Shown here: positions 33,753 through 41,782 of the stretch, piece by piece
How positions within the stretch are numbered: the stretch's first letter is position 1
Layout of the letters: each line of letters starts with the position of its first letter
Origin: Streptomyces chrestomyceticus JCM 4735
GTDB lineage: Bacteria; Actinomycetota; Actinomycetes; Streptomycetales; Streptomycetaceae
Length of the DNA: 64,000 nucleotides
Assembly (NCBI RefSeq): GCF_003865135.1
Contig: NZ_BHZC01000001.1
Span: 5,518,001-5,582,000 of the forward strand
Direction of reading: 5' to 3'
Position numbers and translations under genes: made by a program
The notes under the pieces: model-generated
The model's input: the letters and a program-made list of their open reading frames with translations, nothing else
Database searches by the model: none
Told to the model about the DNA's origin: nothing

Positions 33753-33965
33753 TCAGGCGGAGAAGGTTCCGGCCTTGACGCCCGCGATGAATTCCGCGAA
33801 TGCGGTGGAGGGGATGGTGAGGGTGGGACCGTCCGGGGTCTTGCTGTCGCGCACCGGGACGGACCCGCTGGGTATGACTGAAGCGGGGCACCATTCCAGG
33901 CAGTTGCCGCCGTCTTGGCTGCTGTAGCTGGACTTGACCCAGGGGAGGTCCAGGGGCGGGGTCAC
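33753..33965 (-). CDS. DUF397 domain protein
   Basis: 70 aa, the full size of DUF397 proteins, with the defining pattern WVKSSYSSQDGGNCLEW, then VPVRDSKTPDGPTLTIP and AFAEFIAGVKAG. In Streptomyces these small proteins pair with XRE/DUF5753 regulators (BldB/WhiJ-like systems) and modulate them, possibly as antitoxin-like or ligand-dependent partners. Its start overlaps the stop of the XRE gene by four bases (33962-33965), so both are translated from one message. Confidence 0.92.
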   Translation of the reverse strand: MTPPLDLPWVKSSYSSQDGGNCLEWCPASVIPSGSVPVRDSKTPDGPTLTIPSTAFAEFIAGVKAGTFSA

Positions 33966-34786
33966 GATGCCTCCATTAGCTTTCTGATCATTTCGGCGGA
34001 CGCGTCACGCGATAGGGCCGAAGCTGTAAGGACATCGTAGGACCGTGACAGGTTCCGCACCTCCGTCGGTTCGTCGATGATCGCTCCTGAGCGGACGCCT
34101 TCCGTGTAGACCACTGTCTGCCCATCGGACGTTGTCAGGATCGAGATGGGCCCGTCCATGAGCCCGTGTGTACCGGCAGACAGCGGGAGCACTTGCAGGA
34201 CGGTCGTCGGTCGATCGACGTGTTTGAGGAGCGCTGCGAGTTGTCCGCGCATCACATCGGCGTCGCCAACCTTCCGGCGAATAACCGACTCGCAAATGAT
34301 GACCGAGAAGTCCGGTGGCGAACTGCCCTTCAGTACGTGCTGTCGCGCGATCCGCTTGTTCACCTTGCTGGTCAGCTCTGCCTCGCTCGCTCGGCGGTCG
34401 CCCTCGCGGAAGAGCGAGCGTGCGTATCCATGCGTCTGGAGCAGGCCGGGCACGACGGTGGGAGACCACTCCGCGATGGCGATCGCGGAGGGTTCCAGTT
34501 CGATGCGTCGGCGCGAGTGCGCCGGGAAATCCAAGGCGGAAAGGTCTGCGTACAACCGTTTGAACAGACCGTCGGTTGCGAAGACTTCGTCCAGCAGAGG
34601 TGGGAGGTCCGGCGGGATCGATCCCTGGCACGTCTCCACACGAGAGATGGTGCTTCGGGAGGTGCGTACCAGTTTCGCCAGGTCTTCTTGTGTCAGAGCT
34701 GCCGGGTCGTGCAATTCCCTGGCGCTTCGGCACTCTTCTGCGAACTCTCGGCGTGGATCTGCCGTGTTGTCAGTTTCTTCGTCCAC
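33962..34786 (-). CDS. XRE-family regulator with DUF5753 domain
   Basis: 274 aa WhiJ-like regulator. The N-terminal HTH is at residues about 28-62: ALTQEDLAKLVRTSRSTISR, followed by VETCQGSIPPDLPPLLDEVF. The rest is the DUF5753 domain: EPSAIAIAEWSPTVVPGLLQ, THGYARSLF, RIARQHVL, RRKVGDADVMRGQLAALLKH, TVLQVLPLSAGTHGLMDGPI and the C-terminal SRDASAEMIRKLMEAS. It forms an operon with the DUF397 gene and is divergent from the small Cys/His genes, a frequent arrangement in Streptomyces developmental and accessory loci. Ligand unknown. Confidence 0.9.
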   Translation of the reverse strand: MDEETDNTADPRREFAEECRSARELHDPAALTQEDLAKLVRTSRSTISRVETCQGSIPPDLPPLLDEVFATDGLFKRLYADLSALDFPAHSRRRIELEPSAIAIAEWSPTVVPGLLQTHGYARSLFREGDRRASEAELTSKVNKRIARQHVLKGSSPPDFSVIICESVIRRKVGDADVMRGQLAALLKHVDRPTTVLQVLPLSAGTHGLMDGPISILTTSDGQTVVYTEGVRSGAIIDEPTEVRNLSRSYDVLTASALSRDASAEMIRKLMEAS

Positions 34787-34984
34787 GATTCCCCCGACTC
34801 AGGGTCTGGTCATGGTTCCCGCTCGGGCCGTTTTCTGTGGTCAGCGGCATGTGCATATGCCGAACCGTGCAACGCTCAGGTCGATCGCCCGAACGCTCCC
34901 CAGGCTACTGATTGCTGCGCCACTCTGTAACCAGTTGGCCGCACTGAGTGAATGTGCGGTTCTGGAACAGATGAGGTACTGCCC

Positions 34985-35191
34985 ATGGGTGTCACAGGAA
35001 GGCCCGGCGCGACCGTTGAAGGCCGCCCGGGAGAGCGCGATGAGGAGCCGGCGCCCGTCCCCGGCTGCGACGTGTGCGCGTCCGCGTGCCGGGACCGGGA
35101 GCCCGCCCGGGCCGACGGTCACTTGCTCACCGTGCTGAGCTGCAACGGCGTCATCGCCGGTCACCCCCACGGACGAGGAGGCCGGGCATGA
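34985..35191 (+). CDS. Small Cys/His-motif protein 1, unknown function
   Basis: 68 aa. The C-terminal half carries CDVC, then 21 residues, Cys, six residues and HPH. The following gene has the same spacing exactly (CxxC-x21-C-x6-HP), so the two are paralogues, and the four ligands would suit one zinc ion. The N-terminus is Gly/Arg/Glu-rich and looks disordered. ATG 34985 is the likely start, although no strong ribosome site is visible; an ATG 11 codons upstream is possible. The stop overlaps the next ATG (ATGA). No known family assigned. Confidence 0.55.
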   Translation: MGVTGRPGATVEGRPGERDEEPAPVPGCDVCASACRDREPARADGHLLTVLSCNGVIAGHPHGRGGRA

Positions 35192-35373
35192 CGGACTCGC
35201 GTTCGGACCGAGGAGGCGCCGGGGAGTGCCCGGGGTGTGCGGAGTTGGCGCGCGCCCTGGTCGTCGCGCTGAAAGCCGGGGACCGGTCCAGGGCGACGGA
35301 CTGCCAGGTCCTGATCCGTCGGCACCCCGACCACGGCGGATCCGGCGTTCCGAGCCTGCTCAGGGGAGTCTAG
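35188..35373 (+). CDS. Small Cys/His-motif protein 2, unknown function
   Basis: 61 aa, starting at an ATG that overlaps the stop of the preceding paralogue and has GAGGAG eight bases upstream. It contains CPGC at residues about 14-17, then a predicted helix (AELARALVVALKAGDRSRAT), Cys, and QVLIRRHPDH. The pattern is a mini zinc-binding fold or a modified peptide. It is followed within two bases by the methyltransferase gene, which makes it a candidate partner or substrate of that enzyme; this is inference from position only. Confidence 0.6.
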   Translation: MTDSRSDRGGAGECPGCAELARALVVALKAGDRSRATDCQVLIRRHPDHGGSGVPSLLRGV

Positions 35374-35375
35374 GC

Positions 35376-36562
35376 ATGGCGTACGGACGTCAGCGGCTGC
35401 CTGTGAGTACCGAGTTGGGCCTCGCCCTCGTCCGCACCGGCGTGTTGTCCGCCGAGTGGGCGCCGTCGTTCGCGGAAGTCCCCCGCTCGGCCTTTCTACC
35501 GGCGCTCATGTGGCCGTGGGACATGGAGGCCGGGTGCAGTGTGTTCGTTTCCCGGGCGGACGAGCCGGAGCGGTGGCGGGCCTATGCCGACGCGGACTGT
35601 CCGGTGGTCACGCAGTGGGACGACGGTGCGCACGCCGGTACGGAACCGGGGGTGGCGGCCACCAGTTCCGCGTCCATGCCGTCGGTGGTGTTCCGGATGC
35701 TGCGGGAACTGGACCTGCGGCCCGGTCACAAGGTGCTGGAGATCGGGACGGCCACGGGGTGGAACGCGGCGCTGCTGGCGCACCGGGCCGGGGCGGGGCG
35801 GGTGGTCAGCGTGGAGGTGGACGCGGGGGTCGCGGAGCGGGCGCGTGGGGTGTTGGAGCGGTTCGGCAGCGCCGTACGGGTTGTTCACGGGGATGGCGGG
35901 CTGGGGTGTCCGGAGGGGGCGCCGTACGACCGGATCGTCGGGACCTGCGGGGTCCGCCGCCTTCCCTGGGCGTGGGTCGAGCAGTGCCGGCCCGGGGGAA
36001 TGCTCGTGGCGCCTTGGGGGACGTATTACAGCAATGCCGACGGCCTGGTTCGTCTGGTGGTGGCGGAGGACGGTCGGAGCGCTTCGGGGAAATTCACCGG
36101 GCCGGTGGAATTCATGAAGCTGCGGGCGCATCGGCTGCGGCCGGTTGAGCACGCGGAGTTCGTACCGGGGAGCGTGAGAGGCGGGGACGAGACGGCCACG
36201 GAACTCACGGAGGAGGAATTCACGGGTGGGGCGTTCGGGCCGCAACGGTTTGTGATCGGGCTGCGGGTGCCCGACTGTGTGCAGGTCGAGGCGGAGAGGC
36301 GGGACGGCGCGCGCCCGGTGTGGCTCTACGGCCTGCGGGACCGGTCCTGGGCGTGTGCGTACTTCCGGGACGGCGGGGGAGCCCGCGTCTGGCAGGGCGG
36401 CCCCGCCGGCTCTGGGACGAGGCGGAGGCCGCGTACCGGTGGTGGGAAGGGAATGGCCGGCCCGGGCATGAACGGTTCGGCCTGACCGTCACCGCGGAAG
36501 GAGAAGAGGTGTGGCTGGACGATCCGGGGGAAAAGTGCGGGCTTTCGCGGGATAAGCGGTGA
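35376..36562 (+). pseudogene. PCMT-like SAM-dependent methyltransferase, frameshifted at the C-terminus
   Basis: Methyltransferase of the protein-L-isoaspartate O-methyltransferase type, about 395 aa once joined. From ATG 35376 (AGGGGAG upstream): EVPRSAFLPALMWPWDME (PCMT-like N-terminus), VFRMLRELDLRPGHKVLEIG with ATGWNAALLAHRAG (SAM motif I), VVSVEVDAGVAERARGVLE, GDGGLGCPEGAPYDRIVGTC and WVEQCRPGGMLVAPWGTYY. A C-terminal extension of about 150 residues is split: the frame is lost after VWQGGP, and the next frame gives RRLWDEAEAAYRWWEGNGRP to the stop at 36562. One extra C in CCCC at 36401-36404 restores it. The extension is typical of peptide-tailoring or accessory members rather than the repair enzyme. 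Confidence 0.78.
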
Positions 36563-36671
36563 ATTGGGTGACGGCGGGGAATGCTGATTGCTTCGGCTAC
36601 AGTGATCGACTGTTATCAGCCACACCTCAACGGGTCGGTCGGTACGACTCGTTATGTGAACGGGGAGCTTT

Positions 36672-36968
36672 ATGCGTCGACGTATCACCACACTTGCCGT
36701 GTCCGCCGCACTCGCGGGCGGCGTCCTGTTCGCGGCCGTTCCCGCGCAGGCGGCCCAGGGCGCCGTGGCGGCCCGTGGGAAGGTCACCTGCCACATCGGC
36801 CAGATGAGCCAGGAGGCCAAGGCGCACCGGTCCAAGGCCGCGAAGCTGGACGCCCGCGGCCAGCACAAGGCCGCCGACAAGGAGCGCGCCAAGGCACGGG
36901 CGATCGAGAAGCGGATCAAGCAGTGCCAGGACGCGGACAAGAACAACCCCGGTCCGTTCGGCGGCTGA
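36672..36968 (+). CDS. Small secreted basic protein, unknown function
   Basis: 98 aa. MRRRITTLAVSAALAGGVLF with AAVPAQAAQG is a clear Sec signal with cleavage after AQA. The mature part is helical and highly charged (KAHRSKAAKLDARGQHKAAD, KERAKARAIEKRIKQC), with one Cys near each end, likely disulfide-bonded. A GGGAGC ribosome site precedes ATG 36672. It stands alone; no family recognised. Confidence 0.72.
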   Translation: MRRRITTLAVSAALAGGVLFAAVPAQAAQGAVAARGKVTCHIGQMSQEAKAHRSKAAKLDARGQHKAADKERAKARAIEKRIKQCQDADKNNPGPFGG

Positions 36969-37043
36969 GGTCTGATCGCCGGACGGCTTCGGGGCGGGCC
37001 CCGGAGGCGGACGGCCTTTGAGCCAGACGGACTCAGAGTTGAG

Positions 37044-37084
37044 CGAGCCGCTGCCCGGCGAAGAAGTCGCCGGGCAGCGGCTCG
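37044..37084 (+). terminator. Strong hairpin terminator
   Basis: Perfect 16-bp arms (CGAGCCGCTGCCCGGC at 37044-37059, partner at 37069-37084) enclose a nine-base loop. It ends transcription from the small secreted protein gene. The rest of 36969-37285 contains no gene; the last part is the promoter region of the oxidoreductase gene. Confidence 0.75.
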
Positions 37085-37285
37085 TTCGCGTTCTGCGGTG
37101 TCGCGCATTCCTCCGCACGCCCGTCGCACTGCTACAGATCGTCAACTGAACGGTTCTCACGGGACTGGTCGCCGCGCCGGCCCTGCGTAAGGGTTTTCAG
37201 GAGACGGCAGTGCGGCATTCGCGCACTCCGTCCCCCCTGCCGCGCCGAGTGTTCCGGCGCATTCCCGAGCGAAGGAAGCACCCTT

Positions 37286-38194
37286 ATGCGCGCCCTTGTG
37301 GTCGATCACGGCGAGGCCGGGCCCGTCCGGTTCGCCGACGTCGATGAGCCCGTACCGGCCGACGACGAGGCGCTGGTCGAGATACGGCACATCGGTCTCA
37401 ACTTCGGCGAGCTGAACTACGTACACCAGTGGCCGGCCGGCGCCGTGCACGGTCACGACGCGTCCGGTGTCGTGGTGCGCGCCGCGGCCGACGGCTCGGG
37501 GCCGCCCGAAGGGGCGCGCGTCGCGCTGGGGATGTCCGCCCACGCGTGGGCGGAGCGGGTGGCCGTCAGCCCCGCCTCGCTCGGCACCGTCCCCGAGGGC
37601 GTGGAGCTGGCCGACGCCGCCGCGCTGGGGATCGCCGGAGTCACCGCGCTGCGGGTGCTGCGCAAGCGGTCCCTGCTGGCGCGCGACGTGCTGATCACCG
37701 GAGCCAGTGGGGGCGTGGGGCACTTCGCCGTCCAGTTGGCGGCGCTGGCGGGCGCCCGGGTGACGGCACTGGTGGGTTCGCCGGACCGGGCCGCCGGGCT
37801 CCGCGAACTCGGGGCCGGCACGGTCCTGACCGACCTGGCCGGGGCCGAGCGCCGGTTCGACCTCGTCCTGGACACGGTCGGCGGGCCGCTGGTGCCCCAG
37901 GCGTGGAGCCTCCTCGCCGAGGGCGGCACCATTCACGTGGTCGGGTACTCCTCGGGGCAGGACACCACGTTCCCGTCCGGGGCCCTGTTCGGTTTCGGCG
38001 CACCCCGCAGCATCGCCACCTATGGCGACATGACGCCGACCAGCGGGGAGTTGACGGACCTGCTGGGCCTCATGGCCGCCGGGAAGCTGGCGGCGCCGGT
38101 CGGACTGCGCGGCGGCTGGCAGGACGTGGGCGACGCCGTCCGGGCGCTGTTCGCGCGGACGGTGCACGGAAAGATCGTTCTTGACGTGGTCTGA
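37286..38194 (+). CDS. Zinc-independent MDR oxidoreductase (quinone oxidoreductase-like)
   Basis: 302 aa medium-chain dehydrogenase/reductase, NADPH-dependent, cytoplasmic. MRALVVDHGEAGPVRFADVD is the usual N-terminus; VHGHDASGVVV precedes the cofactor domain, whose nucleotide-binding loop is LITGASGGVGHFAVQLAALA (GxxGGVG pattern), followed by LVLDTVGGPLVPQAWSLLAE. The structural zinc cysteines of alcohol dehydrogenases are missing, so it belongs to the quinone/enoyl reductase branch. ATG 37286 is preceded by GAAGGAAG. It is followed 24 bases later by an AraC-type regulator gene, which probably controls it. Confidence 0.88.
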   Translation: MRALVVDHGEAGPVRFADVDEPVPADDEALVEIRHIGLNFGELNYVHQWPAGAVHGHDASGVVVRAAADGSGPPEGARVALGMSAHAWAERVAVSPASLGTVPEGVELADAAALGIAGVTALRVLRKRSLLARDVLITGASGGVGHFAVQLAALAGARVTALVGSPDRAAGLRELGAGTVLTDLAGAERRFDLVLDTVGGPLVPQAWSLLAEGGTIHVVGYSSGQDTTFPSGALFGFGAPRSIATYGDMTPTSGELTDLLGLMAAGKLAAPVGLRGGWQDVGDAVRALFARTVHGKIVLDVV

Positions 38195-38218
38195 CGCCCG
38201 TCGAGGAGGATGGTGACG

Positions 38219-39136
38219 ATGGACGTACTCGCGGAGGCCCTGCGGGTATCGGGCGCGCGAGGGGCGCTCGGGGTCGTACTGAAGGCCGGAGGCACCTGGG
38301 GCCTGTGGCTGGACTCCTCTCCGGCGGCGGCACTGCACGTGGTGTCCCGCGGCTCGATGTGGCTCCACGTCCCGGGCGGGAGCCCCCTGGAGATGCGGGC
38401 GGGAGACGCCGTGCTGCTGTCGCCGGGCACCGCCCACGGGATCGCCGGCGGGGCCGGTACGGTGCTGGGCCCCTGTGACCGGAAGGCGACGGACCAGGCC
38501 CTCACCGACGGCACCGCCCTGCACCTGGGCTCGGCGCCGGCGCAGACCGAAGTGCTCGTCCTGCGCTACGAGCAGGACCCGGAGGTGAGCACGCCGGTGC
38601 TCACCTCCCTCGCCCGGCCGATGCACGTCACGAGCCGGGAGAACGCACAGTTCAGAAGGACCGTCGAACTTCTCACGGCGGAGCTCGCACAGCCGCAGAT
38701 CGGCACCACCGCCGCCGTCAACAGCATCGTCGATCTGCTGCTCATCCAGTTCGTACGGGTCTGGCTGGCCCGCCATCCGGAGGAGCCGTCCGGCTCCTGG
38801 CTCGGCGCGATGCGTGATCCGGTCGTACGCGACGCCCTGGCCTGTGTCCACGCCCGACCGGAACACCCCTGGACCACCGAGTCCCTGGCGGCCGCGACGG
38901 CGGTCTCCCGGACGACGCTGTCCAGGCACTTCCGGTCGGCGCTCGGACAGACGCCGGGCGCGTACGTGACGCAGTGGCGCCTGGACCTGGCGTCCGTCCG
39001 GCTCCGCGACACCGACGAGCCGGTCGAGTCGATCTCCGGCGCGGTCGGCTACGCCTCGCCGCACGCTTTCAGCCGGGCCTTCCGGCGGGCCCGGGGCATG
39101 CCTCCGGGCGAGTACCGTTCTCGGCTTCGCCAGTGA
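38219..39136 (+). CDS. AraC-family regulator with cupin-like sensor domain
   Basis: 305 aa. Residues 1-180 form an AraC cupin_6-like ligand domain (LRVSGARGALGVVLKAGGTW, LHVVSRGSMWLHVPGG, MRAGDAVLLSPGTAHGI). The C-terminal 100 residues hold the two HTH motifs: WTTESLAAATAVSRTTLSRH with FRSALGQTPGAYVTQWRLDL, and SISGAVGYASPHAFSRAFRR with ARGMPPGEYR. ATG 38219 lies nine bases after GAGGAGG; the ATG at 38210 touches that ribosome site and is less likely. Regulators of this type commonly control the adjacent oxidoreductase. Confidence 0.9.
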   Translation: MDVLAEALRVSGARGALGVVLKAGGTWGLWLDSSPAAALHVVSRGSMWLHVPGGSPLEMRAGDAVLLSPGTAHGIAGGAGTVLGPCDRKATDQALTDGTALHLGSAPAQTEVLVLRYEQDPEVSTPVLTSLARPMHVTSRENAQFRRTVELLTAELAQPQIGTTAAVNSIVDLLLIQFVRVWLARHPEEPSGSWLGAMRDPVVRDALACVHARPEHPWTTESLAAATAVSRTTLSRHFRSALGQTPGAYVTQWRLDLASVRLRDTDEPVESISGAVGYASPHAFSRAFRRARGMPPGEYRSRLRQ

Positions 39137-39240
39137 TCGCGCGCGGTTGCGGCCGGTGTTGGGCGCGGGCCGCACGCCGGAGGAATCAGGGCACTTGCCG
39201 TCCACCCTGTACCGGCCGACTTCCAGGGAGCGGGGACCGG

Positions 39241-40077
39241 TCAGTCCCCGCTTCCGCCCCCGTCTTCCGTCTCCCGCCGCCACGACTCCAGCTCCGCCCG
39301 CACCCTCCGGTCCATCGCCATCGAGAGTTCCGCGTCGACGATGCCCTTGGAGATCGGGCGGAGTTTCTCGACGGTCCGGGTGATGTGGGCGAGTTCGGCC
39401 GGATCGACGGTGGCGCCGGTGGCGGCGCGGTCGAGGACGTCGGACAGGACGTGGGTGCGGATGACGGAGATGAACAGGTCGGCGAGGGCGTCGGCGTGGG
39501 CGCGGACCTCGCGGCCCGCCTGGAGGACGGCGGAGAGCGGTACGCCGCCCGCGACGAGTTCGGTGGAGGCGTCGAGGAGGCGGCGGCTGATGTGCACGAA
39601 CTCGTCGCCGTCGACGGCCAGATAGCCGATGTCGAGGGAGGCCGAGAGGTTTTCCGGGGTGACGTCGTCCTTGAAGTGGTCGGCGAGTTCCTCGGGGGTC
39701 AGGCGTACGGGGGTCTCCTCGGACCAGGGGGCTACGAGGGTGTCCTCCAGACCGAGGAGTTCCCCTACGTCGCGGCCGGTGTCGAAGGCGGAGAGGAGTT
39801 CGGCGATGCCGCCGAGGGTGTGGCCGCGTTCGAGCAGGCCGGCGATGGTGCGGAGGCGGGCGAGGTGGTGCTCGTTGTACCAGGCGATGCGGCCTTCGCG
39901 GCGTGGTGGCGGGATGAGTTTGCGCTCGCGGTAGAAGCGCAGGGTGCGGACGGTGATGCCGGCCTCCCGGGCGAGGTCGGCCATGCGGAACTCGCGGGTG
40001 CCGGGTCCGGGGGTGCCGGCCGGGGAGTCCGGGGCCGCTTCGTCCGGGACGGGCGCCCCGTTGCTGTTCTCTGCCAC
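39241..40077 (-). CDS. MerR-family transcriptional regulator
   Basis: 278 aa. After a Pro/Ala-rich leader, the MerR winged HTH is at residues about 30-97: FRMADLAREAGITVRTLRFY with RERKLIPPPRREGRIAWYNE and HHLARLRTIAGLLERGHTLG. The C-terminal 180 residues are a helical domain, larger than a simple MerR dimerisation helix, with no Cys pairs, so an organic effector rather than a metal is likely. It is divergent from the monooxygenase operon, and an 11-bp inverted repeat sits between them, which suggests that it controls that operon. Confidence 0.9.
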   Translation of the reverse strand: MAENSNGAPVPDEAAPDSPAGTPGPGTREFRMADLAREAGITVRTLRFYRERKLIPPPRREGRIAWYNEHHLARLRTIAGLLERGHTLGGIAELLSAFDTGRDVGELLGLEDTLVAPWSEETPVRLTPEELADHFKDDVTPENLSASLDIGYLAVDGDEFVHISRRLLDASTELVAGGVPLSAVLQAGREVRAHADALADLFISVIRTHVLSDVLDRAATGATVDPAELAHITRTVEKLRPISKGIVDAELSMAMDRRVRAELESWRRETEDGGGSGD

Positions 40078-40180
40078 GCCTTCACCCTATGTCGCCGCCC
40101 CGGGCCCCGGCCGAGGTGCAACCAGCGGTAACTTCCCGCCGCACACCCCCTACCGCTCAGTACGTCCGTGTCCTACCCTC

Positions 40181-40210
40181 CAATCGTGCCAGTGATTGCT
40201 GGCGCGATTG
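40181..40210. promoter_or_regulatory. Inverted repeat between MerR gene and monooxygenase operon
   Basis: CAATCGTGCCA (40181-40191) and TGGCGCGATTG (40200-40210) pair with one mismatch across an eight-base spacer. It is the only sizeable dyad in the 178-base divergent region and is a candidate MerR operator; spacing to any promoter is not established. Confidence 0.5.
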
Positions 40211-40255
40211 AGACGAAGGCTTGACGTTCTGACGGTCAACTCGGGAGGCGGCGGC

Positions 40256-41782
40256 ATGGCCGAGCGCGAACACGAGCACGTACGGGTGGCGGTGATCGGA
40301 TCGGGGTTCGGTGGTCTGGGGGCGGCCGTCCGGCTGCGACGCCAGGGCATCACCGACTTCGTGGTCCTGGAGCGGGCCGGCTCGGTGGGCGGCACCTGGC
40401 GTGACAACAGCTATCCGGGATGCGCGTGCGACGTGCCGTCGCACCTGTACTCGTTCTCCTTCGCGCCCAACCCCGAGTGGCCGCGCAACTTCTCCGGACA
40501 GCCGCACATCCGCGCGTACCTGGAGCGGGTCACCGACACCTTCGGGCTGCGGCCGCACCTCCGCTTCGACTCGGAGGTGCGCAGCCTGCGGTGGAACGGG
40601 GAGGAGCTGCACTGGGAGGTGGAGACGGCGCAGGGGGCCCTGACGGCGGACGTGGTCGTGTCCGCCACCGGGCCGCTGTCGGACCCGAAGGTGCCGGACG
40701 TCCCGGGGCTGGACTCGTTCCCGGGGAAGGTGTTCCACTCGGCGCGCTGGGACCACGCCTACGACCTGCGCGGCAAGCGGATCGCGATGATCGGTACGGG
40801 CGCCTCGGCGATCCAGATCGTGCCGTCGATCCAGCCGACGGTCGACCGCCTCACCCTCTTCCAGCGCACCCCGGCCTGGGTGCTGCCGCGCGCCGACCGG
40901 CGGATCAGCGGCCTGGAGCGCTGGCTGCACACCAAGATCCCGGCGACCCGGGTGGCGCGCCGCGGACTGCTGTGGGGCATACGGGAGATGCAGGTCAGCG
41001 CGTTCACCAAGCGGCCGAACGAGCTGGGGCTGATAGAGGGCCTGGCCAAGGGGCACATGAAGCGGGCCGTGAAGGACCCGGCGCTGCGGGCCAAGCTGAC
41101 GCCGGACTACCGCATCGGGTGCAAGCGGATCCTGCTGTCGAACACGTACTACCCGGCGCTGACGCAGCCGAATGTGGACGTGGTGGCGGGCGGCCTGAAG
41201 GAGGTCCGGGGCAATGTGCTGGTCGCCTCGGACGGTACGGAGACGGAGGCGGACGCGATCGTCTTCGGCACCGGCTTCCACGTCACCGACATGCCGATCG
41301 CCCACCGGGTCACCGGCGCCAACGGCACCACCCTCGCCGAGGAGTGGAAGGACGGCATGGAGTCGCTGCGCGGCGCCAGCGCGGCCGGCTTCCCCAACTT
41401 CCTCACCATCATCGGCCCCAACACGGGCCTCGGGAACAGCTCGATGATCCTGATGATCGAGTCGCAGCTCAACTACCTGGTCGACTACCTGCGCCAGCTC
41501 GACGTGCTGGGCGGGAAGATAGCCCTGAACGCGCGGCCGTCCGCGGTGCACGCCTGGACGCGCGGCGTGCAGCGGCGGATGGAGCGCACGGTGTGGAACA
41601 CCGGCGGCTGCGACAGTTGGTACCTGGACGCCAACGGCCGCAACACGACGGTCTGGCCCGGTACGACCGCCGAGTTCCGGCGGCTGACGCGGGAGGTGGA
41701 CCTCGCGGAGTACGAGGTGCTGCGCGCCCCGGCGTCCCGTACGGGCGAACGGGCCGGGCGGACCGCGAAGGCGGTGGCGTGA
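40256..41782 (+). CDS. Flavin-containing Baeyer-Villiger-type monooxygenase
   Basis: 508 aa FAD- and NADPH-dependent monooxygenase, inserting oxygen beside a carbonyl or oxidising a lipid-like substrate. Visible: FAD-binding VAVIGSGFGGLGAAVRLRRQ, GGTWRDNSYPGCACDVPSHL typical of the family, the Baeyer-Villiger fingerprint FPGKVFHSARW (FxGxxxHxxxW fully matched), the NADPH loop MIGTGASAIQIVPSI and the C-terminal GPNTGLGNSSMILMIESQL. ATG 40256 has GGGAGG seven bases upstream. Its stop overlaps the hydrolase start (TGATG). The order monooxygenase, hydrolase, SDR resembles the first genes of the mycobacterial mymA operon. Confidence 0.9.
   Translation: MAEREHEHVRVAVIGSGFGGLGAAVRLRRQGITDFVVLERAGSVGGTWRDNSYPGCACDVPSHLYSFSFAPNPEWPRNFSGQPHIRAYLERVTDTFGLRPHLRFDSEVRSLRWNGEELHWEVETAQGALTADVVVSATGPLSDPKVPDVPGLDSFPGKVFHSARWDHAYDLRGKRIAMIGTGASAIQIVPSIQPTVDRLTLFQRTPAWVLPRADRRISGLERWLHTKIPATRVARRGLLWGIREMQVSAFTKRPNELGLIEGLAKGHMKRAVKDPALRAKLTPDYRIGCKRILLSNTYYPALTQPNVDVVAGGLKEVRGNVLVASDGTETEADAIVFGTGFHVTDMPIAHRVTGANGTTLAEEWKDGMESLRGASAAGFPNFLTIIGPNTGLGNSSMILMIESQLNYLVDYLRQLDVLGGKIALNARPSAVHAWTRGVQRRMERTVWNTGGCDSWYLDANGRNTTVWPGTTAEFRRLTREVDLAEYEVLRAPASRTGERAGRTAKAVA

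Noticed and set aside
11579..36404. Programmed frameshifting as explanation for the six broken genes
   Set aside because: No slippery heptamers or shared downstream structures, and the genes are unrelated; missing bases in C runs explain all cases.
32910..36562. Graspetide (ATP-grasp plus PCMT methyltransferase) biosynthetic cluster
   Set aside because: The ATP-grasp gene is separated by two opposite-strand genes, lacks the maturase size and signature, and no precursor core motif was seen; kept only as a weak observation.
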